NCBI RefSeq assembly: GCF_019801605.1
Contig: NZ_JAHVIT010000001.1
Coordinates: 1,364,001 to 1,428,000, forward strand
Direction of reading: 5' to 3'
Source: Maritimibacter alkaliphilus
GTDB lineage: Bacteria; Pseudomonadota; Alphaproteobacteria; Rhodobacterales; Rhodobacteraceae
Length of the DNA: 64,000 nt
Both the position numbers and the translations under genes were made by a program. Below the pieces are notes generated by a model that was given only the letters and a program-made list of their open reading frames with translations, did not search any database and had not been told where the DNA came from. Below are positions 43,614-52,703 of this stretch, one piece after another (within the stretch, counting starts at the first letter, position 1; the number at the start of each line of letters is the position of its first letter).

Positions 43614-43625
43614 ATATACAATAAA
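43614..43625. promoter_or_regulatory. Shared ATATACAATAAA element upstream of the racemase operon
   Basis: This is an exact copy of the 12-mer at 40877-40888, about 120 nt upstream of the racemase start. The 275-nt gap also contains CCCAGACACCGGGG at 43721-43734, matching the tandem repeat unit at 9895-9936. Confidence 0.5.
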
Positions 43626-43768
43626 ATGCAGCAATGCCCTCTGGATTTTGTCCTGAAGATCAATTCTGCACAAAAGCCATGCAAGACGGACGCCCCCGTC
43701 CAGACGCCTCCCAGACGTCTCCCAGACACCGGGGTGCAGCCTTTCCGCCAGTCAGGCAGCGTTGGGGA

Positions 43769-44677
43769 TCAGAGCGTCTGGCTGTAGGCCAGTTGCCGCG
43801 CCAGCCTGTTCATGTTGGACACGAAACGCTTCTGCAGGCGGCGGTCGCGCTTGTAGATTAGCGTATAACGCCGCGCGACCTCGGGCTCGCCAAGCGGGCG
43901 GCACACCAGTTCCGGCGGCAGCATCTTCAGCGTGGCGATGCGGGGCACGATGGCAAAAGCCTGCCCGGCCAGCACATGCCCCATCAGGGTCTGGTGGTAG
44001 TTCGCGGTGCAGCTTGGCGCGAAGCGCAGCCCATGGGCCAGCATCGTGCGCTCCACGCTTCGGAAGGTCTCGGAGGTGGGCTCGTAAAGCGCATAGGGCT
44101 GGCCTTCCAGCTCGGCCCAGGTGACCGTGTCCCGCGCGGCCCAGGGGTGGCTTGCGGGGATCACCAGCGACAGCGGGTCCGAGAAGAGCGCGATCTGGCC
44201 GAAGACCTCGGGGTCATAGAGCCCGGCCCCGATGCCCGCATCGGCGCGTTCCTCGCGCACGAGCGTCTCCATCGCGTCACTCTCGACGTCGATCAGCTCC
44301 ATCCGCAGGGCCGGTTCGCTGCGGTCCAGCCGGGCGAGCGCCTGCGGCAGCACCGAGGCCGAGATCGACGGCACCGCCGCCAGCCGCAACACCTGCCGCT
44401 TGGAGGCCACCACGTCGCGGATGTCGTCCTCGATCCGCGCGGCATTGACCAGCGCCACCTCCACCACCGGCAGCAACTCCCGCCCCTTGGGCGTCAGGGT
44501 CACCGCGCGGGTCGAGCGGTTGAAAAGCTTCACCCCCAGCTCGTCCTCGAACTCCCGGATCGCGACCGAGAGACCGGGCTGGGAGACGCCGCAGGTCTCT
44601 GCGGCCCGGGTGAAACTGCCGCTCTCCGCGAGCGCCTGAAAGAAGACCAGATGGCGGATATTGAGAAACGCGGTCAT
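43769..44677 (-). CDS. LysR-family transcriptional regulator
   Basis: A 302-residue LTTR. The helix-turn-helix is near residues 18-45 (SFTRAAETCGVSQPGLS), and the effector domain is of CysB/CbbR type. It is 46 nt downstream of the M20 amidohydrolase gene on the same strand, so it is probably co-transcribed with it. That is unlike the usual divergent LTTR layout. Targets may include the amidohydrolase itself or the divergent Pot-type importer. Confidence 0.9.
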   Translation of the reverse strand: MTAFLNIRHLVFFQALAESGSFTRAAETCGVSQPGLSVAIREFEDELGVKLFNRSTRAVTLTPKGRELLPVVEVALVNAARIEDDIRDVVASKRQVLRLAAVPSISASVLPQALARLDRSEPALRMELIDVESDAMETLVREERADAGIGAGLYDPEVFGQIALFSDPLSLVIPASHPWAARDTVTWAELEGQPYALYEPTSETFRSVERTMLAHGLRFAPSCTANYHQTLMGHVLAGQAFAIVPRIATLKMLPPELVCRPLGEPEVARRYTLIYKRDRRLQKRFVSNMNRLARQLAYSQTL

Positions 44678-44723
44678 GGACGGCCCCTCGACACTGCGCC
44701 GGACCGCCCGGAGAGGCGGGCGG

Positions 44724-46028
44724 TCAGGTGCGCTTCAGCAGATGTTGCGCCACATTGTGAAACAGGCTGATCCCCTGCTCCAAGGCGGTTTCGTCGAAAT
44801 CGAAGGTCTTGGCATGGTGGATTGCGTCGATGTCGCTGCCGATGAGGCAATAGCAGGCCTTCCCGCCCCGGTCGCGCACCCGTTTGATCATGAAAGAGGC
44901 ATCATCCCCCCCGCCGATGGGCCAGGAGGGCACGACCTCCTCGATCCCGGCCACCTGTGCCGCTGCGATGCCGATGATCTCGGCCGCCTCGGGGCTGTTC
45001 TCGTTGCCCAGCATCTCGGGGCCGGTGTTGATGTCGACCTCGCAGCCATGCATCACGGCGGCGCCCTGGATCACCTCCAGCGCCCGGCGGTGCATGTATT
45101 CGCGGGCCTCCTGCGTCGCGCCGCGCACGTCGCATTCCAGCAGGCAGCTCTCGGCCACGATGTTGCGCGCGGCGCCCGAGACCATCTTGCCCACGTTGAT
45201 GAAGGTCGCCTCTTCGCCATGCCGTGCGATCGCATGCATCCCGAGGGCGGCCGTCGCCCCCGCCAGCAGCGCGTTTGCGCCGTTCTGCGGGCCCATGGCC
45301 GCATGGGCGGCCTTGCCGGTGTAGGTCACGTCGAAGCGGATCGAGGAGAAGAAATCGGAGGCCTCCATGGCAATCTTGCCCGAAGGCAGCAGGCAGCCGA
45401 GATGCCCGACGAAGAGGTAGTCGAGGTCATCGACCACCCCCGCCGCGATCATCGGCTTGGCCCCGCGGCCGCCCTCCTCGCCGGGCTGGAAGATCAGCTT
45501 CACCGTGCCCTGCCAGTCCGGATCAGCCATCAGACGCTGCGCCAGAACGACCCCGATCGCGGTGTGCCCGTCATGGCCGCAGGCGTGCATTTCCCCTTTG
45601 AAGACAGAGTTGTAGCCACGCACGAAGGGGCGGTGGCTGTCGTCCTCCACCTCGGTCACGGGCAGCGCGTCGATGTCGAAGCGGAAGCCCACCCTCGGCC
45701 CCTCGCCCCGGGTCAGGGTCGCCACGACGCCGGTCAGTCCGCCCTCCATCTTTGCCACCCACTCCGGGTTCGCCCCGTGGGCGAGCGCACGCTCCCGGCC
45801 CTTGGCGATGCTGTCGGGCTTGGGCGGCCAGATGATCGCGGCCGGATCCATCACGTCGCGCCCGGTCTGCACCGCGTAGCCCAGGTCGTCGAGGTACTCC
45901 GCCACCAGCGACGCGGTGCGGAACTCGTGGAAGGCGATCTCGGGGTGGCGGTGCAGGTCCTCGCGGATGGTCTCGACCGGGCTGTTGGAGCCGGCGAAGA
46001 AACTGGCGAAGGTGGCGGGTCGAGTCAT
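44724..46028 (-). CDS. M20-family amidohydrolase (N-acyl-amino-acid/aminobenzoyl type)
   Basis: A 434-residue protein starting MTRPATFASFF, with AAGGA upstream. Metal-site motifs are FDIDALPV, MHACGHDGHTA, PGEEGGRG and TGKAAHAA, with the dimerisation domain between. Relatives such as hippurate hydrolase, AbgA/AbgB and aminoacylases cleave N-acyl amino acids. It is divergent from the Pot-type importer over 321 nt. It may act on the compound that this importer brings in. Confidence 0.92.
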   Translation of the reverse strand: MTRPATFASFFAGSNSPVETIREDLHRHPEIAFHEFRTASLVAEYLDDLGYAVQTGRDVMDPAAIIWPPKPDSIAKGRERALAHGANPEWVAKMEGGLTGVVATLTRGEGPRVGFRFDIDALPVTEVEDDSHRPFVRGYNSVFKGEMHACGHDGHTAIGVVLAQRLMADPDWQGTVKLIFQPGEEGGRGAKPMIAAGVVDDLDYLFVGHLGCLLPSGKIAMEASDFFSSIRFDVTYTGKAAHAAMGPQNGANALLAGATAALGMHAIARHGEEATFINVGKMVSGAARNIVAESCLLECDVRGATQEAREYMHRRALEVIQGAAVMHGCEVDINTGPEMLGNENSPEAAEIIGIAAAQVAGIEEVVPSWPIGGGDDASFMIKRVRDRGGKACYCLIGSDIDAIHHAKTFDFDETALEQGISLFHNVAQHLLKRT

Positions 46029-46349
46029 CGAGGGTCCTTCCGGAGGCAGGGTGGATTGTGCAGAAAGCGCCCAAAAAACGATCAAGGCACTTGGCTCTGC
46101 GTGCGTAAAAAGCGCTAGCGCCCCGGCGCGTTCAGGTCAATATCCCTGCGGCAATCGCGGGATGCATGATTTTTCCACGTCAAATCAATGCCCTGCACCG
46201 CGACACCTCTCCGCCGTATATGATTTCAGCATGGGGTCATAAGGACGAAGTATTTCTCTCGTGCCCAAATCGATTGCTAGCGTCGCCCCACAGACGCGAT
46301 CCGGCGCAGACCGGCGCTCAGCTTCTTCTCACCAATCGGGACACTTTCC
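46029..46349. other. Divergent promoter region between the M20 gene and the Pot-type operon
   Basis: No gene is present. An AT-richer stretch around 46160-46275 probably holds the promoters. It contains GTATATGATTT (46216-46226), loosely like the GntR sites in this region, but I would not call it an operator. The ribosome site of the binding-protein gene is weak (GGGAC). Confidence 0.5.
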
Positions 46350-47366
46350 ATGTCGAACACATTCCTCGCCACGACCGCCGGCCTCGCGCTGACGGCGCTC
46401 GGCTCCGTTGCCTCCGCCCAGGACCTGACCATCTCGATCTATGGCGGCGGCTATGCCGAGGACCTGAAGAAGACCATCATCGAACCCTTCGAGGAGAAAT
46501 ACGGCGTCACGGTCGCGATGGAATCCGGCTCCTCCTCGGACCGGATGGCCAAGATAATCGCCACCAAGGGCCGCGGCACCGACCTGATGTACATCGTCGA
46601 CTACCAGATGGCCGACCTGAAGCAGCGCGGCATCCTCCAGCCGGTCGAGCCAGGCTCGATCACCGCGATGGACGATCTGGAGGACTGGGCCAAGGATCCG
46701 CTCGGCGACGGCATGTGCCCCGCCTTCACGGTGAACGCCGTGGGCCTCTCCTACTCCACCGCGCTTGAAACGCCGCCGACCTCCTGGGCCGACCTGATGA
46801 AGCCCGTTGACGGGCTGAAGACCGGCTTCCCCGACATGTCGATCTCCTACGGGCCCTTCGTCATGTCCGAGGTCGCAGGTCTGAACGGCGGCGGCATCGA
46901 GGACCTCGATCCCGGCATCGCGGCGGTGAAGGACATCCTGCCCTCGCTGCAGATCTACACCCGCGGCTCGCAGGCGCTGGAAGCGATCCACCAGGGCGAG
47001 ATGTCCATGGCGCCGAACCTGAATATCTTCGTCTCCAAGGACGCCGACGCGCCCTCGGCCTTCGTCTACCCCGAGGAAGGCGCCATCGGCCTGTTGAACC
47101 TCGTCTGCGTGGTCAAGGGCTCGGCCAACGCGGAACTGGCGCAGAAGCTGATCGACTTCCACCTCTCGCACGACATCCAGCAGGAGTTGCTGAACCTCTA
47201 CGGCGAGGCGACGGTGCGCACCGACGTGGAGACGCCCACCGATGCCAACCCCACCGTGATCCCGCCCGAGCAATACGGCAAGCTGCACTTCCTCGACGCG
47301 AACAAGGTCTATGAGGCGCGCCCGGCGCTGATGGACAAATGGCAAGAGGACGTCATCGCGCAATGA
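46350..47366 (+). CDS. ABC importer solute-binding protein, PotD/spermidine-putrescine type
   Basis: A 338-residue periplasmic protein. The signal peptide ends after SVASA (about residue 23). The body starts DLTISIYGGGYAEDLKK and is of the extracellular solute-binding family 1/PotD-like group. It overlaps the ATPase start by 4 nt. Family members bind polyamines but also many other small molecules. Linkage to adenine deaminase and an amidohydrolase makes a nitrogen-rich substrate other than a polyamine plausible. Confidence 0.9.
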   Translation: MSNTFLATTAGLALTALGSVASAQDLTISIYGGGYAEDLKKTIIEPFEEKYGVTVAMESGSSSDRMAKIIATKGRGTDLMYIVDYQMADLKQRGILQPVEPGSITAMDDLEDWAKDPLGDGMCPAFTVNAVGLSYSTALETPPTSWADLMKPVDGLKTGFPDMSISYGPFVMSEVAGLNGGGIEDLDPGIAAVKDILPSLQIYTRGSQALEAIHQGEMSMAPNLNIFVSKDADAPSAFVYPEEGAIGLLNLVCVVKGSANAELAQKLIDFHLSHDIQQELLNLYGEATVRTDVETPTDANPTVIPPEQYGKLHFLDANKVYEARPALMDKWQEDVIAQ

Positions 47367-48445
47367 CTTCGGACCTGACGACCGACGGCGGCAGCAGCGA
47401 TGCTGCCGCCGTCGCCCTGCAAGACATCGGCAAATCCTTCGGCGAGACGGAAGTCCTCAAGAAGGTGAGTTTCCACGCCCGCAAGGGGGAATTCCTGACG
47501 CTTCTGGGCCCCTCGGGCTGCGGCAAGACCACTTCGCTGCGGATCATCGCGGGCTTCGAGGAGGCCACCAGCGGCAACGTGATGTTCGGCCAGACCTCGG
47601 TCAACGACCTGCCGCCGTGGCGCCGCGACATCGGGCTGGTGTTCCAGAACTACGCGCTCTTCCCCTACATGACCGCGGCCGAGAACGTGGCCTTCGGCCT
47701 CAAGATGCGCCGCGTGCCCAAGGCCGAGACCGCGACGCGGGTCAAGGCGGCCCTCGCGCAGGTCGGGCTGGCGGGCTACGAGACCCGCCATCCGCGCCAC
47801 CTCTCCGGCGGGCAGCGGCAGCGCGTGGCCCTCGCCCGCGCCCTCGTGATCGAGCCGAAGCTGCTGCTGCTGGATGAACCGCTCTCCAACCTCGACGCCA
47901 AGCTGCGCGGCGAGATGCGGTACGAGCTGAAGAACTTGCAACGCGCCACCGGCGTCACCACGATCTTCGTGACCCACGACCAGGAGGAGGCGTTTTCGCT
48001 CTCCGACCGGATCGTCCTGATGCGCAGCGGCGAGATCGTGCAGTACTGCGCCCCGGATGAGCTGTGGTCGCGGCCAGCCACCGCCTTTGCCGCCGATTTC
48101 ATCGGGGTCGAGAACCTGATCCCCGCCCATGTGACCGCACCCGGTCAGCTGACCTGCGCCGGGGGCCTTGCGGTGACGCCCACGACGGTGGGCTTTGCGC
48201 CGGGCGCCGAGGTGATCCTCGGCCTGCGGGCCTCCGACGTGGCGATCCAGCCCAGGGGCAGCACCGGCCTGCCCGCGACGATCCTCGACGGGGAATACCG
48301 CGGGCGCGAGCGGCTCTACCGCCTTGCCGTGCCGGGGCTGGAGCGCCCCGTGCTGGCCTCCGCCCCCTCCGACATCGCCTTTGACGGCGAGGTGACGCTC
48401 TGCCTGCCGCCCGAGAAGATGATGGTGCTGCACGATGACCGGTAA
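47363..48445 (+). CDS. ABC importer ATPase, PotA type
   Basis: A 360-residue ATPase with Walker A GPSGCGKTT, signature LSGGQRQRVALARAL and Walker B LLLDEPLSNLD. A C-terminal TOBE domain begins near residue 270. It energises uptake with the two permeases that follow. It overlaps the binding-protein gene by 4 nt and the first permease by 11 nt. Confidence 0.94.
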   Translation: MTSDLTTDGGSSDAAAVALQDIGKSFGETEVLKKVSFHARKGEFLTLLGPSGCGKTTSLRIIAGFEEATSGNVMFGQTSVNDLPPWRRDIGLVFQNYALFPYMTAAENVAFGLKMRRVPKAETATRVKAALAQVGLAGYETRHPRHLSGGQRQRVALARALVIEPKLLLLDEPLSNLDAKLRGEMRYELKNLQRATGVTTIFVTHDQEEAFSLSDRIVLMRSGEIVQYCAPDELWSRPATAFAADFIGVENLIPAHVTAPGQLTCAGGLAVTPTTVGFAPGAEVILGLRASDVAIQPRGSTGLPATILDGEYRGRERLYRLAVPGLERPVLASAPSDIAFDGEVTLCLPPEKMMVLHDDR

Positions 48446-49277
48446 GCGCGACATCCCGTGGCTGCTGGCCAGCCCCGGCATCCTGCTGGTGACGCTGGTG
48501 GCGCTGCTGCCCGCCGCGATCCTGATCGTGAAGGCGTTTCAGGACGTGGACACCGGCGCCCTGACACTGGAGAACTTCCAGGCGATCTTCGACAGCAAGA
48601 TCTTCGGCCAGGCCTTCTGGCGGACCCTGCGGATCGCCTTCTTCGTCACCCTTGTCTCGGTCATCGGGGGCTACCCGCTGGCGCTGCTGATCGCCCGGGC
48701 CAACCCGCGCTATTCGCTGGTGATCTTCGTCATCGTGCTCTTCCCGCTCATGGTCTCGGTCGTGGTGCGGACCTTCGGATGGGTCGTCATCCTCGGCCCG
48801 GCAGGCATCGTGAACGAGGCGCTCATGGGGATCGGGCTGATCTCGGAGCCGCTGACCATGACGCAGAACGAATTCGGCATCGTGGTGGGCGAAACGCACC
48901 TGCTGATGCCCTACATGGTCCTCGCCCTGCTCTCGGTCCTGCGCAAGCTGGAGCCGCAGCTGGAAGAGGCCGCGCTCTCCCTCGGCGCGAACCCCTTGGT
49001 GGCCTTCTTCCGGGTGATCCTGCCGATGACAGTGCCGGGGCTGCTGTCGGGCGTTCTGCTGGTCTTCTCGCTGGCGATCACGGCCTTTGCCACGCCCCTC
49101 GTCATGGGCGGCGCGCGCACGCCGCTGCTTTCGACGCTGGTCTACCGCTATGCGCTGACCTCCTATGACTGGGCCTCTGCCGCCGCCGTGGCCTTCGTGC
49201 TGGCGGTGATCGCCGTGGCCTTCGTCGCCGTGCAGAAGACCGTCGCCTGGATGTGGATGAGCCGCCATGAATTCTGA
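48435..49277 (+). CDS. ABC importer permease, PotB type
   Basis: A 280-residue membrane protein with six predicted helices and the EAA loop EEAALSLGANPLVAFFRVILP. It forms the pore with the next permease. It overlaps both neighbours by 11 nt, so the importer genes are strongly coupled in translation. Confidence 0.93.
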   Translation: MTGKRDIPWLLASPGILLVTLVALLPAAILIVKAFQDVDTGALTLENFQAIFDSKIFGQAFWRTLRIAFFVTLVSVIGGYPLALLIARANPRYSLVIFVIVLFPLMVSVVVRTFGWVVILGPAGIVNEALMGIGLISEPLTMTQNEFGIVVGETHLLMPYMVLALLSVLRKLEPQLEEAALSLGANPLVAFFRVILPMTVPGLLSGVLLVFSLAITAFATPLVMGGARTPLLSTLVYRYALTSYDWASAAAVAFVLAVIAVAFVAVQKTVAWMWMSRHEF

Positions 49278-50106
49278 TCGCTTCCTCCTGCCCGCCCCCG
49301 TCGAGGCCCTGCTGTGGAAGCTGGGCCGCCTGCTCTTCCATGGGGTGGGCCTTGCGTGGCAGCTCTTCATGGTGGCGCCGCTGATCATCGTGGTGGTGGT
49401 CTCCTTCACCTCGGCCAGCTACCTGATGTTCCCGCCGCCGGGCTATTCCCTCGACTGGTATCGCGAGGTGCTGTCGCTCAGCTGGATCCGCAGCGCGGTG
49501 ACCTCCTCGCTGATCATCGCCACCTGCGCCACGCTGATCGCCGTGGTGATCGGCGTGCTGGCGTCGCGCGTGCTGGCGAAGCGCCCGTTCCGGGGACGCG
49601 GTCTGGTGGAATACCTCGTGCTCTCGCCGCTCTTCCTGCCCGGCGTGGTGATCGGCTTTGCCATCTTCAACGTGCTGGTGATGATCCAGGTGGACCGGGT
49701 GGCGATGCCGCAGATGATCATCGCGCATGTGATGATCACCCTGCCCTTCGTGATCCGCTCGGTCTGGGCCTCCATGGCGGGGGCCGACATCTCGCTGGAG
49801 GAAGCCGCGCAGTCGCTCGGCGCAACGCCCGCGCAGACCTTCTGGCATGTCGTGCTGAAATCGGCCCGGCCCGGTATCCTTGCGGGTGCGATCCTCGCCT
49901 TCACCTTCTCCTTCAACGATGTGACGATCTCGATCTTCCTGACCTCCTCGCGGGTCACCACCCTGCCGGTGCAGCTCGTCTCCCACATCGAATACAACCC
50001 GGACCCGAGCCCGGCTGCGATCTCGACCCTGATGATCGCGATCACGCTGGCGCTCTTCGTCTTCCTCGCGCGGATCGGGGGGCTGAATGCCTTCCTCGAA
50101 CGCTGA
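49267..50106 (+). CDS. ABC importer permease, PotC type
   Basis: A 279-residue membrane protein with six predicted helices and the EAA loop EEAAQSLGATPAQTFWHVVLK. Twelve bases after its stop the adenine deaminase gene begins, so importer and enzyme form one transcription unit. Confidence 0.93.
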   Translation: MNSDRFLLPAPVEALLWKLGRLLFHGVGLAWQLFMVAPLIIVVVVSFTSASYLMFPPPGYSLDWYREVLSLSWIRSAVTSSLIIATCATLIAVVIGVLASRVLAKRPFRGRGLVEYLVLSPLFLPGVVIGFAIFNVLVMIQVDRVAMPQMIIAHVMITLPFVIRSVWASMAGADISLEEAAQSLGATPAQTFWHVVLKSARPGILAGAILAFTFSFNDVTISIFLTSSRVTTLPVQLVSHIEYNPDPSPAAISTLMIAITLALFVFLARIGGLNAFLER

Positions 50107-50118
50107 TCGGAGCCTGAA

Positions 50119-51918
50119 ATGACGTTGAAATCCCCCATGTTCGCCCGCACGCCCGTGGACCGCGCCGCCCTTGTCGAGGCCGCCCGGGGCCTGCGGGACC
50201 TCGACCTTGCGGTCACCAACGTGCAGCTGGTCAACGTGCTGACCTGCGAGGTCTACCCGGCCGATATCGGCGTCTACGATGGGCGCATCGCCGTGGTGGG
50301 CCCGGCGGGCGCCTATGACCTGACGGCGAAGGAGACCATCGACGGCACCGGCAAATGGGCCTGCCCCGGCTTCTTCGACAGCCACCTGCACATCGAAAGC
50401 ACCATGGTCACGCCCGCCGGTTACGCCGCCGGTGTGCTGCCGCTTGGAACCACCTCCGCCGTGGTGGACCCGCACGAGATCGGCAACGTCATGGGCAAGG
50501 AGGGCGTCCGCCTGATGATCGAGGGCAGCGAGGACCTGCCGCTGCGGGTCTATTTCGCGATCCCCTCCTGCGTGCCCTCCGTCGAAGGCAAGGAGACGGC
50601 GGGCGCCTTCTTCGGCCCCGAGGAAGTGGCCGAGATGATGAGCTGGGACCGCGTCGTCACGCTGGCCGAGGTGATGGACTTCATCGGCGTGATCCGCAAC
50701 GATCCCCGGATGCGCGGCATCGTCGATGCGGGGATCGAGGCCGGTGTCGCCATTCAGGGCCACGCGCCCAAGCTGATGGGCCGCGACCTCTGCGCCTATA
50801 TCGCCGCAGGGATCGACAATGACCACGAAAGCCGTCTGGGGCCGGAGGTGCTGGAGAAACTGCGCCTCGGCCTCCTGCCGCTGATCAAGCTCGGCTCCCC
50901 CGGCAACCACCTGCCCCGACTGATGCCCGACCTGCTGAAGGCGGCTTACGTCGACGTGGCGCTCTGCACCGATGACGTGGAGCCCTCGGACCTGCGCACC
51001 AACGGCCACATGGACCGCGTCGTACGCGGTGTCATGGAGTACGGCGTGCCGGTGGAGCGTGCGATCCGCTGGGCCTGCTACATCGGCCCGCAGCACTATG
51101 GCCTGCGCGACTACGGCGCGATCGCCCCGGGGTTCATCGCGGATTTCCTGCTGCTGGACGATCTGCAAACCGTTTCGGTCAACGATGTCTTCGTGGGCGG
51201 CAAGCAGGTGGTCGCGGACAAGGAGATGTGCGTCGAGATCACCGATCCGCTGGCGGGCCGCGAGTTGGCCAACACCGTGCTGATCCCCGAGATCACGGCC
51301 GAGAGCTTTGCCATCCAGTCGCCCTCCAACAGCCCGACCGTCACGATGCACGGGCTGCACCTGCTGCCCACGCGGATGACGGACCTCGCGACCTTCGAGG
51401 CGGCGGTGACCGATGGCAGGATCACGCCCGAGAGCCTGCCCGAAGGCTATGTCATGTCCTCCGTCGTGCCCCGCCACGGCCAGAACACGCCCCCCGTCTG
51501 CACGCCGCTGACCGGCCTCGGCCTGACCTCCGGCGCGCTCGCCCACACGGTGGCGCATGATTGCCACAACGTGCTGGTCGCGGGGACCAATGCGCCCGAC
51601 ATGGCGCAGGCGGTGAACCACCTGAAGGAGATCGGCGGCGGTTTCGTCCTCGTCGACGGGGGCGAGGTGATCTGCGAACTGCCGCTGCCCTTCGCCGGGC
51701 TGATGTCGTTTGAGAGCTGCGATGCGCTGACCGCGCAGTTGAGCGTCTTCAACGAGGAACTGGGCAAGCGCGGCATCGTGCCGGGCAACGTGCGCCAGAT
51801 CTTTGCCCTGACCGGGCTGGCACTTGCGGTGATCCCGGAATACCGCCCGACCGACCTGCACCCGATCCTCAACGTCACGACACAGGACCCGGTGCCGCTC
51901 TTCCCGGAACACGCCTGA
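50119..51918 (+). CDS. ade: Adenine deaminase
   Basis: A 599-residue amidohydrolase of the adenine deaminase family. It starts with a small beta domain, then the metal motif DSHLHIESTM, PHEIGNV and QGHAPK, and ends in the typical C-terminal domain. It converts adenine to hypoxanthine with release of ammonia using two divalent metals. Close homologues have other substrates (for example isoguanine or N-methyladenine), so the exact base is open. GGAG precedes the start. It is the last gene of the Pot-type operon and is convergent with a phosphoribosyltransferase gene. Confidence 0.92.
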   Translation: MTLKSPMFARTPVDRAALVEAARGLRDLDLAVTNVQLVNVLTCEVYPADIGVYDGRIAVVGPAGAYDLTAKETIDGTGKWACPGFFDSHLHIESTMVTPAGYAAGVLPLGTTSAVVDPHEIGNVMGKEGVRLMIEGSEDLPLRVYFAIPSCVPSVEGKETAGAFFGPEEVAEMMSWDRVVTLAEVMDFIGVIRNDPRMRGIVDAGIEAGVAIQGHAPKLMGRDLCAYIAAGIDNDHESRLGPEVLEKLRLGLLPLIKLGSPGNHLPRLMPDLLKAAYVDVALCTDDVEPSDLRTNGHMDRVVRGVMEYGVPVERAIRWACYIGPQHYGLRDYGAIAPGFIADFLLLDDLQTVSVNDVFVGGKQVVADKEMCVEITDPLAGRELANTVLIPEITAESFAIQSPSNSPTVTMHGLHLLPTRMTDLATFEAAVTDGRITPESLPEGYVMSSVVPRHGQNTPPVCTPLTGLGLTSGALAHTVAHDCHNVLVAGTNAPDMAQAVNHLKEIGGGFVLVDGGEVICELPLPFAGLMSFESCDALTAQLSVFNEELGKRGIVPGNVRQIFALTGLALAVIPEYRPTDLHPILNVTTQDPVPLFPEHA

Positions 51919-51926
51919 TCAAAGGC

Positions 51927-51956
51927 GACGGGCCGCCCCTGTGGGCGGCCCGTCTT
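51927..51956. terminator. Bidirectional hairpin between ade and the phosphoribosyltransferase gene
   Basis: A perfect 12-bp stem GACGGGCCGCCC/GGGCGGCCCGTC with a CTGT loop lies 8 nt after the ade stop. The T-run is short (TT), so termination may rely on the stem, and both convergent genes can use it. Confidence 0.75.
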
Positions 51957-51983
51957 AATCTTCCGGCATATGTGGTCGCGGGC

Positions 51984-52703
51984 TCAGCCCGCCATCGGCC
52001 GCCAGCGGGGCGCTGCATCACTGGTGCCCGGCACGAGGTCGAAGAGCGGCGTCTTCAGCGGTGCGACCACCGGCACCTCGGGGAAGTCGGAGGCCGCGAT
52101 GGCCTCCTTCCAGCGGTCGCTCTGCAACATGGCAAAGCCGAGCGCCACGGGCGCGACGCCCGCCTTCTTCAGCAGCCGCAGCACGGCGACCATGGTCTTG
52201 CCGGAGCTTGCCACGTCATCCACCAGCGCCACCCGCTTGCCCGCCAGCACCGGCAGCATACGGGGATCGAGGTAGATCGTCTTGGTCTGGTCCGGGCTGG
52301 TGATCGAGGACATCGGCTCGGACAGCGCGGGGTCGTACCAGAACTTGCGGCTGGTGGAGAGCGGCACCATCCGCGCATGCGCCAGCCGGCGCGCGGTGCC
52401 ATTGGCCAGCGGCAGGCCCAGCGTCGGCACGCCGATCACCACCTCTGGCTCATGGGGCGCCAGCTGCTGTGCCAGCAGATCGCAGAGCGCGTCCTCCACC
52501 TCGAACCCCGCCTGGTTCAGGATCAGCGAGGAGACCGCGCGCGGCGTCTCGCCCGGAAGGCGGCGCAGCGGCAGGACGATCTGGCGGCCATCGGCCAGCG
52601 TCGCGGGGAAGCAGGTCTCGAAGCCCGCGTCAGGCGTCTCGAAGGTGCCCGCGGGGAAGACGTGCTGCCACATGGCCTCGGGGGCGAAATCGGAAAGCTT
52701 CAT
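51984..52703 (-). CDS. Phosphoribosyltransferase-family protein
   Basis: A 239-residue type I PRTase fold protein starting MKLSDFAPEAMWQH. The PRPP loop reads VALVDDVASSGKT, with the paired aspartates intact. It probably salvages a purine or pyrimidine base, which would suit its position against ade, although it is not close to Apt or Hpt in length or sequence. An in-frame upstream extension is proline-rich and unlikely to be translated. Confidence 0.86.
   Translation of the reverse strand: MKLSDFAPEAMWQHVFPAGTFETPDAGFETCFPATLADGRQIVLPLRRLPGETPRAVSSLILNQAGFEVEDALCDLLAQQLAPHEPEVVIGVPTLGLPLANGTARRLAHARMVPLSTSRKFWYDPALSEPMSSITSPDQTKTIYLDPRMLPVLAGKRVALVDDVASSGKTMVAVLRLLKKAGVAPVALGFAMLQSDRWKEAIAASDFPEVPVVAPLKTPLFDLVPGTSDAAPRWRPMAG

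Noticed and set aside
46216-46226. GTATATGATTT as a further GntR operator before the Pot-type operon
   Set aside because: Match to the ATTGTAYAT core is too weak compared with the three other sites.
49102-51912. 936-codon minus-strand frame across the permease and ade genes
   Set aside because: Lies entirely opposite recognised genes and has the His/Asp/Gly-rich composition of a shadow frame.
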